A DNA stretch of 64,000 nucleotides. Source: Desulfovibrio mangrovi. GTDB lineage: Bacteria > Desulfobacterota > Desulfovibrionia > Desulfovibrionales > Desulfovibrionaceae. The notes below the pieces were generated by a model. That model saw only the letters and a program-made list of their open reading frames with translations, was not told the DNA's origin and did not search any database. Made by a program: the position numbers and the translations under genes. Shown here in pieces: positions 33,792-42,061 of the stretch (position 1 is its first letter; each line of letters opens with the position of its first letter). The stretch lies in NCBI RefSeq assembly GCF_026230175.1, contig NZ_CP104208.1, positions 3,844,001 through 3,908,000 of the forward strand, in the 5' to 3' direction.

Positions 33792-34241
33792 TCAGAAGCC
33801 CAGCCCGATGTCCGGTGTGCGGTACAAGTCTCTGCCGTACCGGTCCGGCGGTATGGCGCCGCTGGCCCATGGGTCTTCAAACAGACCGAATGATGGGCCG
33901 CCTCCGAGCCGTGCTGCCTTGCGGCAGCGGTTGGAGCAGTAGTGTTCCGTCAGCGTGGCCGGAGCAAAGCCTGTTCCGCACTGTTTGCATTCCCGCTGAT
34001 CCGGGAGTTTGCGATACTGTGCAGCATGCAGGGCGGCAGCTGAGCAGGCGCGTGAGCAGAACTTCTGGTTGCCGCGTCTGGGAACCATGGGTTGCTGGCA
34101 CCATTCGCAGGGAATTGGCTTTGTTGCCCGCCGGGAGGCGGCCGAACAGGCTCGGGAGCAGAATTTCGCCTTGCCCATGGCAATGCGTCCGGGTTTGGCC
34201 TGAAACTCCTTGCCGCAGGTTTGGCAGGTGACTAATGGCAT
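33792..34241 (-). CDS. Triple zinc-finger protein of phage-like island
   Basis: A 149-residue protein with three repeated putative zinc modules: 'CQTCGKEF...KFCSRACSAA', 'CEWCQQPM...KFCSRACSAA' and 'CKQCGTGF...YCSNRC' (about residues 6-35, 44-72 and 85-107). Each has a CxxC followed by FCSxxC or YCSxxC. Such modules may bind DNA or RNA. The C-terminus is Gly/Pro rich. It overlaps the upstream zinc-finger gene by 10 nt. The function is not known. Confidence 0.75.
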   Translation of the reverse strand: MPLVTCQTCGKEFQAKPGRIAMGKAKFCSRACSAASRRATKPIPCEWCQQPMVPRRGNQKFCSRACSAAALHAAQYRKLPDQRECKQCGTGFAPATLTEHYCSNRCRKAARLGGGPSFGLFEDPWASGAIPPDRYGRDLYRTPDIGLGF

Positions 34242-34540
34242 GAACTGCCTCCCTCAAAGTATTTGTTGCAGCGTTGAATGGCCTGATAAAGGGCCGTGGA
34301 GGTCTGCGCGGATGGAGTCATCTCGTGCTCGAAAAGTGCATAGTAGAGGTGGAGCAAGCGCTGATGCTCTCCGGATTCGATCTGGACCATGGGCTCGTAT
34401 CCCCCCCGTGAGGCCTGCGGGCGTACGCAGGTGGCGCAGGTTTGCGTGCCTTCCCGCATCATGTTCCACGGGCGCGTGAAGATGCGTCCGCAGACACTGC
34501 AGGCGATATGGTCGTGCTCCGGCATGTGATGTGGATGCAT
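34232..34540 (-). CDS. Small zinc-finger protein of phage-like island
   Basis: A 102-residue protein beginning MHPHHMPEHDHIACSVCG, with a CxxC-x21-CxxC type zinc motif (CSVCG at about 14-18 and CATC near 40) and a helical C-terminal half ('HQRLLHLYYALFEHEM'). The ATG at 34540 has GAGGAG 5 nt ahead, and the frame's upstream part is rejected. It is the first gene in the minus-strand run, reading away from the divergent repressor gene 192 nt away. A role in host takeover or regulation is only inferred. Confidence 0.7.
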   Translation of the reverse strand: MHPHHMPEHDHIACSVCGRIFTRPWNMMREGTQTCATCVRPQASRGGYEPMVQIESGEHQRLLHLYYALFEHEMTPSAQTSTALYQAIQRCNKYFEGGSSCH

Positions 34541-34584
34541 AAACTCCTCGCTGTTAGATATAGGTTCTGCTTTGGTGTATGTAT

Positions 34585-34681
34585 TTGTGCACATCTTGTG
34601 CGACTTTGGAACGCTTTGCCTGTATTGCTTGCACATATATTTCATTATTCGCACAGAAACGTCAAGGTGTCGTGCGATAAT
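34585..34681. promoter_or_regulatory. Divergent operator/promoter region of S24 repressor
   Basis: Five half-sites related to TTGTGCGA or TTCGCACA appear here (TTGTGCAC 34585-34592, TTGTGCGA 34596-34603, TTGCACA 34629-34635, TTCGCACA 34648-34655, TCGTGCGA 34670-34677). A plus-strand extended -10 TGC-GATAAT (34673-34681) overlaps the last one and could drive the repressor gene. A minus-strand -35, TTGACG, lies next to a half-site and could drive the zinc-finger genes. This looks like lambda-type operators, with the repressor shutting both promoters. Confidence 0.7.
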
Positions 34682-34731
34682 GTTCGGAATGGGTATTTAC
34701 TTCTGCCCGTAATGCGCTATCATCTCAACAT

Positions 34732-35493
34732 ATGAACAATATTCGCACAGCCAGTGGAGACTGGCGCATTCGGGAATTCATAGCCGAGGCCATCGGGCTG
34801 GTCGGCGGCATCGCCGAACTGGCGCGTATTGCCGGGGTCAGCGAACGGACCGTCTATGCCTGGAAGAATGGCGAGAGGCACCCCAGCAGGACCAACCTGA
34901 ACAGGGTGACGGAGCATCTGGAGTCCATTGTGGAAGGCGGCTGGACACAAGGAGGTTCCGGGCCGGGACTGCCGATGCAGGAGCGAACCCTTGCGCCCTA
35001 TGGTTCCTCCGGCGGGAGAGCTGTTTTGGGAGACAAGGCTGCGGGCGCTCAGGCGAAGGCGGATCTGCTGGAATCCTTCGTCTTTGTGGAGAAAGCGCAG
35101 GCGCGCCCCAGTGCCGGTGGCGGTTCGCTGGAAACGGGTGGCGAGGGAGAAGGAGTCTACGCATTCAGGCTGGACTGGCTGACGCGCAAGACGGCGGATA
35201 CGTCGCGGTTACGGATCATGGAAGTCATGGGCCGCTCCATGGAAAACACCTTACACAACGGTGACATGTGTCTGGTTAATGAACGGGATAAGGAGCTCGT
35301 GGAAGACCGGATTTATGTGATCCGCGTGCATGATGAAATTTACGTGAAGCGTTTTTCCCGTGCTCCGGGCAGATATCTTTTCCGGGGCGATAACCGTGAG
35401 CTTTCCTATCAGGATATCGAAGTCGATGTCTCCGACGAATCGCTGAACTGGGAGGTTATCGGCAGGGTTATCTGGGCGGGCAAGGACTTTTAG
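34732..35493 (+). CDS. S24-family phage-type repressor (HTH plus self-cleaving peptidase domain)
   Basis: A 253-residue CI/LexA-like repressor. An N-terminal helix-turn-helix ('GGIAELARIAGVSERTVYAWKNGERHPSRTNL', about 25-56) is followed by a linker and an S24 domain with Ser169 in GRSMEN and Lys206 in 'DEIYVKRF', the catalytic pair. These proteins cleave themselves when RecA filaments form after DNA damage. The likely linker cleavage region includes Ala-Gly at 104-105. The half-sites on both sides support autoregulation. The start is the ATG at 34732; its ribosome site is weak. Confidence 0.88.
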   Translation: MNNIRTASGDWRIREFIAEAIGLVGGIAELARIAGVSERTVYAWKNGERHPSRTNLNRVTEHLESIVEGGWTQGGSGPGLPMQERTLAPYGSSGGRAVLGDKAAGAQAKADLLESFVFVEKAQARPSAGGGSLETGGEGEGVYAFRLDWLTRKTADTSRLRIMEVMGRSMENTLHNGDMCLVNERDKELVEDRIYVIRVHDEIYVKRFSRAPGRYLFRGDNRELSYQDIEVDVSDESLNWEVIGRVIWAGKDF

Positions 35494-35524
35494 AAGCGGA
35501 TTGTTCTGGCGCGGTTCTGCGATG

Positions 35525-35544
35525 TGTGCAACAGTCTTTGCACA
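35525..35544 (+). promoter_or_regulatory. Perfect inverted-repeat operator downstream of repressor
   Basis: TGTGCAA-N6-TTGCACA forms a perfect 7-bp inverted repeat. Its half-sites match those of the divergent operator upstream. It lies ahead of the small gene at 35606, so that gene is probably under the same repressor. Confidence 0.75.
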
Positions 35545-35605
35545 TTTTGTACAAGGTGTTGTGTTGCCGCCGGCAGTGGATCTCGTGAAAAATGATGGGG
35601 GGACG

Positions 35606-35854
35606 ATGCAGGATTTTCTGGTGCAGTGCCGCTGGCCTGACGGAGAGATTGAGTACTTTCTTTCCGACAGCGAGGCAGAGGCCCGCGCATGGGCGGCGGA
35701 TGCCCGCAGGGACAGTGAGTGTGTGGCCGGGGTTTATGGGCTTTTACTGCTGGAATCGCCTGAAGATGCCGGGGGGAGTGTCGGGGGGAGTACCGGGCGT
35801 TATGCCGGATTGCAGGTGCGGCGTGCTGCCGCCGGAGAGATGGTGCTGCAATGA
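35606..35854 (+). CDS. Small acidic protein of unknown function
   Basis: An 82-residue protein (MQDFLVQCRWPDGEIEYFLSDSEAEARAW...) with no known motif. The ATG at 35606 is preceded by a G-rich stretch (GGGGGGACG). It lies 113 nt after the repressor gene, behind the inverted-repeat operator, so it is likely de-repressed with the zinc-finger/SSB set. The start could be one of several in-frame codons upstream. Confidence 0.5.
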   Translation: MQDFLVQCRWPDGEIEYFLSDSEAEARAWAADARRDSECVAGVYGLLLLESPEDAGGSVGGSTGRYAGLQVRRAAAGEMVLQ

Positions 35855-36093
35855 CCGTTTGGTCGCAGTAGACAGGCAGAGCATGCTCTGATTGCAACAT
35901 GAACGGCGTCCGATGTTGTGGTGGCGCGGCTTATGCGTTGTCTGCGGGGGCAGAAGGCAAGGCGGCGTTTCGGGATGACAGGCGACAATGGGCAAATGGG
36001 CAAATGGGCTGGGTGACGGGTGCAGATCGCCTGTCTCTGAAGCAATAACAACCAGATGTGTATTTTTTGATCCGCCTGCGCGGAGGAATTTGT

Positions 36094-37506
36094 ATGAATG
36101 GTGCACGGTATCTGCGTTTGGTCGCAATTCTTGCGGCATGTTTTATTCTCTGTGCCTGCGGTGCCCGCAGGGAAGGCATTGCCGACCTTGAAAAACTGCA
36201 GCAGCGCGCTGCAGCCTACCTGCCGGATGAATCCGGCCGACCTCTTGTCACCCCTGAGGTCCAGAAGGACTTGCAGGCCCGGTATATGGAAAAGTTTTTC
36301 GGCCCGTGGCGTAACGGCAAGGCCACGCTTGCGCCCGAGGTCGCTTTCTGGGGAACGGCGACCTTCGGCCGGAAGAAAGGGTTCGGAGAAAACCTGCAGC
36401 CCTGGTCCCTGCCTCGTTGGGAGGCTCTTGTGGCCATGCAGTTGGAAAGCTCCTATCCCTCCATGGCGCGGCATGCCATTGCCACGCGCAATACCTCCTT
36501 CCGGGTCATGCCCACGGACAAGCCCTTTTTTTATGATCCGGCCAAGGCCGGAGAAGGGTATCCCTTTGATTACATGCAGAACTCTGCCGTGTGGATTGGC
36601 ACCCCCCTGCTCGTGACACACGCTTCCGCTGACGGGGCATGGTACTTTGCCGAGGCGGGCATGACCTATGGCTGGGTGCCGGCCGATGCTGTCGGCTGGA
36701 CGGATGAGGCGTTCAGGACGGCCTACATGACCGGCATTTATGCAGCAGCCCTGCACGACAGGATTGTTCTGCGCACGGATGCCGGAGCCTTTGCCGGTAT
36801 GGCCCATCTGGGAACCGTGTTCCCGGTTTCTGTCAGCGCCATGATGCTGGAGTCGGCACAGGCTGCCGAAGGTGTGGTTGCAGAGCAGGGTGGCGGCGTA
36901 CAGGCGTTGCCCGTGCTTGTGCCCTTGCGTACGGTCGAAGGCGATGCCATCGCCGTATCTGTCAGGTTGCCTCTTACGGCGATGGGGCTCATGCCCCAGC
37001 CGCTTTCGGCGCAGGCTCTTGCCCGCTTTGCGGATGTGATGATGGGTCAGCCCTACGGCTGGGGCGGGCTGCTTGAAAACCGGGACTGTTCGGCAGCAAT
37101 GCGCGACCTCTTTGCGCCTTTCGGTATCTGGTTGCCCCGTAATTCCAGCCAGCAGGGCAAGGAAGTGGGAACCCCTGTTTCGCTGGAAGGAAAAAGTGCG
37201 GCGGTAAAGCGCGCCATGATTCTTGAAGCGGGCATTCCGTATTACACCCTGCTCTGGTTCAAGGGGCATATCGGACTGTATATCGGGCCTGATCCTGTGA
37301 CCGGCGAGCCGTTGCTTCTGCATGATGTGTGGGGAGCTCGTACCACATGGAAAGGCGTCGATGGCCGCGCCGTCGTGGGGCGGCTGGCCGTGACCACGCT
37401 TCGTTTCGGCGAAGAGCGTGACGACGTGCAGAAAGATTGGTTCTACGACAGGCTGCGCGGAATGGTGCTCATGCCTTCAGGTGAGGCGAGCGGCTCTGTG
37501 CAGTAA
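36094..37506 (+). CDS. SH3-domain NlpC/P60 cell-wall hydrolase lipoprotein
   Basis: A 470-residue periplasmic lipoprotein. A signal peptide with lipobox CAC (Cys around 20) is followed by a helical/SH3 region (about 90-275). The C-terminal NlpC/P60 domain (about 300-450) has the nucleophile in 'LLENRDCSAAMRDLF' and the histidine in 'WFKGHIGLYIG'. It should cleave gamma-D-Glu-diamino-acid bonds in stem peptides, for recycling or remodelling. A D. vulgaris homologue of this architecture has been characterised structurally, as I recall. GGAGGA lies 6 nt before the ATG. Confidence 0.9.
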   Translation: MNGARYLRLVAILAACFILCACGARREGIADLEKLQQRAAAYLPDESGRPLVTPEVQKDLQARYMEKFFGPWRNGKATLAPEVAFWGTATFGRKKGFGENLQPWSLPRWEALVAMQLESSYPSMARHAIATRNTSFRVMPTDKPFFYDPAKAGEGYPFDYMQNSAVWIGTPLLVTHASADGAWYFAEAGMTYGWVPADAVGWTDEAFRTAYMTGIYAAALHDRIVLRTDAGAFAGMAHLGTVFPVSVSAMMLESAQAAEGVVAEQGGGVQALPVLVPLRTVEGDAIAVSVRLPLTAMGLMPQPLSAQALARFADVMMGQPYGWGGLLENRDCSAAMRDLFAPFGIWLPRNSSQQGKEVGTPVSLEGKSAAVKRAMILEAGIPYYTLLWFKGHIGLYIGPDPVTGEPLLLHDVWGARTTWKGVDGRAVVGRLAVTTLRFGEERDDVQKDWFYDRLRGMVLMPSGEASGSVQ

Positions 37507-37520
37507 GAATAAGAAACGTG

Positions 37521-37548
37521 AAGCGGCGATCATGATCGCCGCTTTTTT
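37521..37548 (+). terminator. Intrinsic terminator after NlpC/P60 gene
   Basis: AAGCGGCGAT (37521-37530) pairs with ATCGCCGCTT (37535-37544) around CATG, followed by TTTT. Confidence 0.92.
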
Positions 37549-37589
37549 GCGCTGCACGGTGTTTTGCTGCTCTGTCCTGTTCTGTACAG

Positions 37590-37617
37590 TTGACACCGTT
37601 TCGTTTATCGCTACTCT
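37590..37617 (+). promoter_or_regulatory. Possible promoter upstream of mtaB
   Basis: TTGACA (37590-37595), a 16-nt spacer and TACTCT (37612-37617, weak). The 311 nt between the terminator (37545) and mtaB hold no credible gene, so a long leader would precede mtaB. Confidence 0.4.
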
Positions 37618-37855
37618 GCCGTAAGGCGTTGCCCGAGGCCGGACTTGCGACAGATTCATCTCGGGTAGCCCGGCTTGCTGGCTTCATGCAGCGCCGGAAA
37701 CCGCAATCCCAAAAAACCGAAGCTGAACCTGCGGGCTTCAGTTTGCGTAGCAGGGAACAGGGTTCCTGTTCCGCCCGTATCGCTTCCGCACCGTTTTCCG
37801 GATACCTTCAGGAGGGCGGTGAGACGTCAGCGATCCTTCAGCTTCAGGATATCCC

Positions 37856-39151
37856 ATGAGTGATTTTCACACCTTCTACATGGCCACCCATGGCTGCAAG
37901 ATAAATCAGTACGAAACACAGGCTCTGCGCGAGGTCTGGGTGCGTCGCGGTTTCCGCGAGGTGCAGGCTGCGGAGGATGCCTCCGTGGTGCTCGTCAACT
38001 CCTGCGCCGTCACCGCCAAGGCGGTGAGCGAACTGCGCTCTGTGGTACGGCAGGCGAACAGAGCCAACCCCGATGCCCGCATCATCATTACGGGCTGTGC
38101 CGCACAGGTCATGGGCAAGGAGCTTGAAACCCTGCCCGGCGTAGTGGAGGTGGTGCCGCAGGAAGCCAAGGCATCTCTGAAGGCATGGCCTCTCAAGCTG
38201 GAAACTGCTGACGGTGCGGATGCCTTTCCCGCTTTTTCCATCAGCGGCTACAACCGTGCCCGCGCCGTTGTGAAGGTGCAGGACGGTTGTTCGCACCGTT
38301 GCACCTACTGCATCGTGCCGCTTACCCGCGGTCGTTCGCGTTCCCGCTCCATCGCGGATATTGTTTCCGAATCCCGCTCCCTGCTGGAGGCCGGATTCCG
38401 CGAGATCATTCTCTCCGGTGTGAATCTGCGGCAGTTCGGCAAGGATCTTTCCTATACGCCGGATTTCTGGGATCTCGTGTCGACTTTGGAATCCTCGCTG
38501 GGGCCGGACTGGGCAGGCGAGGCTCGCTTCCGCCTTTCGTCTCTTGAGCCGGGGCAGTTGAACGACCGTGCGCTGGAAACACTGTCGGCATCGCGGCTCA
38601 TTGCGCCGCAGCTGCATATTTCCATGCAATCCGGGAGTGATAGCGTACTCAAGCGTATGGGACGCGGGCATTACAACGTGGCCCCGCTTCTGGAATTTCT
38701 GGAGCGTCTGCGCGGCGTATGGCCGGTGTATGGTCTCGGCGCGGACATCCTGATGGGTTTTCCCGGTGAAACGGAAGACGAGTTTGCCCGGACGCTGGAG
38801 GTGGTGAAGGCCATGCCCCTCACTTACGCCCATGTGTTCCCCTATTCGCGTCGCCCCGGTACGGCGGCTTCCGCCATGCCGGACCAGCTGGACAAGCAGA
38901 CCAAGGCGGCGCGTGCCAAGGCCGTGCGTGAGATTGTTGCTGAAAAGAAGGCTGCCTTCCTGCAATGGCTTGTGGATAATGAAACTCCGCTGGACGTTGT
39001 GCTGCAGTCGGAGGAGACGAAAAGCGGCATTTCCCAGTTTTACACCGAGTGCCAGTTTTCGCTTTTGCCGCTCGGAGCAGCGCAGCGCAATATCGTCAGG
39101 GCTGTTGCCGTGAAGGTTCGCAAGCGCGGCCTGCTGGTACGTCCGCTGTAG
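37856..39151 (+). CDS. mtaB: tRNA t6A37 methylthiotransferase
   Basis: A radical SAM enzyme that adds a methylthio group to t6A at position 37 of ANN-decoding tRNAs. N-terminal cluster cysteines are C14 (THGCKINQYE), C50 and C81. The radical SAM motif is C145-x3-C149-x2-C152 ('DGCSHRCTYC'), followed by 'IVPLTRGRSRSR', typical of MtaB rather than RimO or MiaB. The length of 431 is normal for MtaB. The C-terminal TRAM-like region is short. No strong Shine-Dalgarno is visible. Confidence 0.9.
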   Translation: MSDFHTFYMATHGCKINQYETQALREVWVRRGFREVQAAEDASVVLVNSCAVTAKAVSELRSVVRQANRANPDARIIITGCAAQVMGKELETLPGVVEVVPQEAKASLKAWPLKLETADGADAFPAFSISGYNRARAVVKVQDGCSHRCTYCIVPLTRGRSRSRSIADIVSESRSLLEAGFREIILSGVNLRQFGKDLSYTPDFWDLVSTLESSLGPDWAGEARFRLSSLEPGQLNDRALETLSASRLIAPQLHISMQSGSDSVLKRMGRGHYNVAPLLEFLERLRGVWPVYGLGADILMGFPGETEDEFARTLEVVKAMPLTYAHVFPYSRRPGTAASAMPDQLDKQTKAARAKAVREIVAEKKAAFLQWLVDNETPLDVVLQSEETKSGISQFYTECQFSLLPLGAAQRNIVRAVAVKVRKRGLLVRPL

Positions 39152-39381
39152 TCTTTGCCATATGCCGCCGCATGGTGTACGGTACGGACTTGAACAAAGG
39201 TGCGTTGTAGCGTATCGGGGCGTACCGTTATTGCATGCGGCGTTTTTTGCGGACGCCATGCATCTGTCCGATCATGGCCGGTCCGGTTGCAGCAGTCCTG
39301 CTGCACACCATATGTGCATGCATCATTTTAGAATTTTTCCGCCCTGCCGATGCAGGGCGTTACCGTATCAAGAGGCTCGCA

Positions 39382-40263
39382 ATGCTGAGAAGTATGACAG
39401 GTTTCGGACGTTGTTTCATGGAAGGCGACGGCTTTACCATGACTTGGGAAGTGCGCAGTGTGAACAGCCGCCATCTGGACGTAAAATGGCGGCTGCCTGT
39501 TATGGTGCGGTCTGCCGAGGCGCGCTTTGAAAAGGTCGTGCGTCGTTTCGCCACCCGCGGCAGGGTGGACGTGTCCCTGAATCTGCAGGTGCATAAGGCC
39601 GAACTGATGGCAGTGACCTTCAACGCCTCGCAGGCAGGTGCCATGATGGACCAGCTTGCTTCCTTCGCTTCGTCGAGGGGCGATGCCTTTGCGCCGGATT
39701 ACAACCGTCTGCTCGGCATGGGCTTCCTGTGGGAAGACAGCGGTGCCGAACTGGACGAAGCCTTCGTGGCCAGCCTTGAAAACGGTCTTGCCGAGGCGCT
39801 GCAGGACTGGAACGTTTCCCGCGAGGCGGAAGCCGTGGCACTGGAAAAGGACATGCTGGAGCGTATTGCCCGCATGGAGGAATGGACCGCCATCATCAGC
39901 GAACGTGCTCCCCAGATCAAGGAAGATCGCTTCGCACTGGTGCGCGAGCGTCTGCGTGACGTGCTTTCCCGCAATGAGGTTGAGCTTGAGGAACAGCGCT
40001 TCCTGCAGGAAATCACCCTGCTTTCCGACAAGCTGGATGTGAGCGAGGAGATTACCCGCCTGAACACCCACCTTGTCCGCCTGCGCGAGCTCATGCAGTC
40101 CGGCGGCGATGCTGGCAAGCGTCTCGACTTTACGCTGCAGGAGTGCTTCCGCGAGATCAATACCTGCGGCAACAAGATTCAGGATCCCCAGATTTCCCAC
40201 ATCGTGGTGGATTTCAAGAACGAAATGGAAAAGTGCCGCGAACAGGTTCAGAATCTGGAGTAA
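39382..40263 (+). CDS. yicC: YicC/YloC family endoribonuclease
   Basis: A 293-residue protein starting MLRSMTGFGR, the signature of the family. The C-terminal DUF1732 region runs from 'EEQRFLQEITLLSDKLDVSEEITRL' to the end. YicC proteins act as endoribonucleases that affect small-RNA stability. AGAGG precedes this ATG, so the in-frame upstream extension is rejected. It leads a cluster with remA and gmk, an order also common in Firmicutes and other groups. Confidence 0.93.
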   Translation: MLRSMTGFGRCFMEGDGFTMTWEVRSVNSRHLDVKWRLPVMVRSAEARFEKVVRRFATRGRVDVSLNLQVHKAELMAVTFNASQAGAMMDQLASFASSRGDAFAPDYNRLLGMGFLWEDSGAELDEAFVASLENGLAEALQDWNVSREAEAVALEKDMLERIARMEEWTAIISERAPQIKEDRFALVRERLRDVLSRNEVELEEQRFLQEITLLSDKLDVSEEITRLNTHLVRLRELMQSGGDAGKRLDFTLQECFREINTCGNKIQDPQISHIVVDFKNEMEKCREQVQNLE

Positions 40264-40269
40264 GCCTGC

Positions 40270-40524
40270 ATGAAGGGAAACAGGCTACTCAACATCGGGT
40301 TCGGCAACTTTGTGGTGGCAAGCCGTGTCATAGGCATCTACAGCCCCACATCCGCCCCCATGCGTCGCGTGCGTGAGGACGCAAGGGCGGAGGGCAGGCT
40401 GGTGGACGCCACGCAGGGCAGAAAAACGCGATCCATAGTGATTACCGACTCGAACCATGTTATTCTCTCCGCCATACAGGCGGAAACCATAGGTCAACGA
40501 TTCATACAGGAGGATGAGGCATAA
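40270..40524 (+). CDS. remA: RemA family protein (DUF370)
   Basis: An 84-residue protein, [22 protein letters not shown], with the typical internal '[29 protein letters not shown]'. RemA binds DNA and controls matrix genes in Bacillus. In Desulfovibrio-type genomes its job is unknown, but it is kept with yicC and gmk. Its stop shares one base with the gmk ATG (TAATG), which implies coupled translation. Confidence 0.93.
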   Translation: MKGNRLLNIGFGNFVVASRVIGIYSPTSAPMRRVREDARAEGRLVDATQGRKTRSIVITDSNHVILSAIQAETIGQRFIQEDEA

Positions 40525-41222
40525 TGGTGCCTGACACGCAAGACGCAACCGGAAAACAGGAAAAGGGCGCGTCCATGTCCAGAAGGGACAGGATGGAAGC
40601 TGAACGTACGGGCATCGTACTGGTACTCTGCGCGCCTTCCGGTACTGGCAAGACAACGCTGACCAGGCGTCTTCTCAAGGAATTTCCCCGCTTCGAGTTT
40701 TCGGTTTCCTACACCACCCGCCAGCCCCGCGATGGCGAAGAGCACGGTAAGGACTATTTTTTCGTGACCGAGGCGGAATTCACCGAAAAGCAGAAGGCCG
40801 GCTTTTTTGCCGAATGGGCAGAAGTGCACGGCAACTATTATGGCACCCCCAAGGAAGAAACCCTGCAGAAACTTGCCGCCGGCAAGGACATCATCTTCGA
40901 CATCGACGTGCAGGGTGCCAGCCAGCTGCACGGCAGCCTGAAGCAGGGGTGCTACGTCTTCATCCTGCCGCCTTCCCGCAATGAGCTGGAACGCCGTCTG
41001 CACGGCAGGGGGACTGATTCAGAAGCCACCATCATCAAGCGGCTTGCCAATGCCGAAAAGGAAATGCAGCAGGCTCACTGGTTCAACGCATGGATCGTGA
41101 ACGACGACCTTGAGCGGGCCTATGACGAGTTGCGCAGCGCCTATCTTGCGGCCACCCTGTCTCCCGCCTGCCATCCGGCACTTGTCAGCAGCATCATGAA
41201 GGGCTGGAGGGACAATGGCTGA
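40524..41222 (+). CDS. gmk: Guanylate kinase
   Basis: Phosphorylates GMP/dGMP. The 232-residue product has the P-loop APSGTGKTT at 37-45, then '[20 protein letters not shown]' (GMP-binding) and '[11 protein letters not shown]'. It has a longer N-terminus than usual (about 25 extra residues), so a start at an internal ATG (40575 or 40593) is possible. The first ATG is favoured by its overlap with the remA stop and a GGAGG upstream. The last 8 bases overlap pyrF. Confidence 0.94.
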   Translation: MVPDTQDATGKQEKGASMSRRDRMEAERTGIVLVLCAPSGTGKTTLTRRLLKEFPRFEFSVSYTTRQPRDGEEHGKDYFFVTEAEFTEKQKAGFFAEWAEVHGNYYGTPKEETLQKLAAGKDIIFDIDVQGASQLHGSLKQGCYVFILPPSRNELERRLHGRGTDSEATIIKRLANAEKEMQQAHWFNAWIVNDDLERAYDELRSAYLAATLSPACHPALVSSIMKGWRDNG

Positions 41223-41913
41223 TCTCGTCATTGCGCTTGATTATCCGGACGCGCGCGGCGCGCTTGCCATGGCGGAACGCCTGAAGGGCGCGGATGTGTG
41301 GATGAAGGTAGGGCTGGAGCTCTTTACTGCCGAAGGCCCGTCGCTCATCTCCCGCATCAAGGATATGGGCTTCAAGGTCTTTCTGGACATGAAGTTTTTC
41401 GACATCCCCAATACTGTGCGCGGTGCGGTGCGCTCCAGCGTGCGGCACGGGGTGGATATGGTGAATATCCATCTCATGGGCGGCGAGCGTATGGCCCGCG
41501 CAGCCATGGAAGGCCTGCAGGAAGGCGCTGCCGGTTCCGGCGCTGCTCCTCTTCTGCTCGGCGTGACCGTGCTTACCTCCATGGCGCAGGAAGACCTGCC
41601 GCAGGGCTTCAGCACATCCCTGTCGGAAACGGTTCTGCAACTGGCTTCGGCGGGCAGCCGTTGGGGCATTCACGGTGTTGTCTGTTCCGGCCACGAGGTT
41701 GCCGCCATAAAAAATAGTTGTGGAAATGGTTACTTATGTCTTACTCCTGGAATACGCCCCGTAGCGCTTGGCGATGACCAGCGCAGGACCATGACGCCGG
41801 CGCAGGCCGTGCAGGCAGGGTCGGATTTCCTTGTGGTGGGACGCCCGGTAACCGGATCGGATGATCCTGTCTCCGCGGCACACGCCATACTGGAAGCCAT
41901 GCGGCAGGCCTAG
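41215..41913 (+). CDS. pyrF: Orotidine 5'-phosphate decarboxylase
   Basis: Makes UMP from OMP. The 232-residue protein has the catalytic '[11 protein letters not shown]' motif (Asp58, Lys60, Asp63) and '[11 protein letters not shown]' for phosphate binding. It overlaps gmk by 8 nt, so the two nucleotide kinase/decarboxylase genes are translationally coupled. No ribosome site independent of gmk is needed. No terminator follows within the next 150 nt. Confidence 0.94.
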   Translation: MADLVIALDYPDARGALAMAERLKGADVWMKVGLELFTAEGPSLISRIKDMGFKVFLDMKFFDIPNTVRGAVRSSVRHGVDMVNIHLMGGERMARAAMEGLQEGAAGSGAAPLLLGVTVLTSMAQEDLPQGFSTSLSETVLQLASAGSRWGIHGVVCSGHEVAAIKNSCGNGYLCLTPGIRPVALGDDQRRTMTPAQAVQAGSDFLVVGRPVTGSDDPVSAAHAILEAMRQA

Positions 41914-42061
41914 CTTCCTGCCGTCGTGAGTCTGGATTGCTGCGAAAGGCGTCGATGGTGACTTTTTAGAACTGTGCAGCGCGGTAGCGCACGGCGGCAA
42001 ACAATACCTTGTCAGAAAGCCAGAGGTCGCTGCATGGCGACTCTTGCCCTTGGGAGAGAAT

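Noticed and set aside
37590-37859. Plus-strand 89-codon frame upstream of mtaB
   Set aside because: No ribosome site. The frame contains the candidate promoter and ends within mtaB in another frame.
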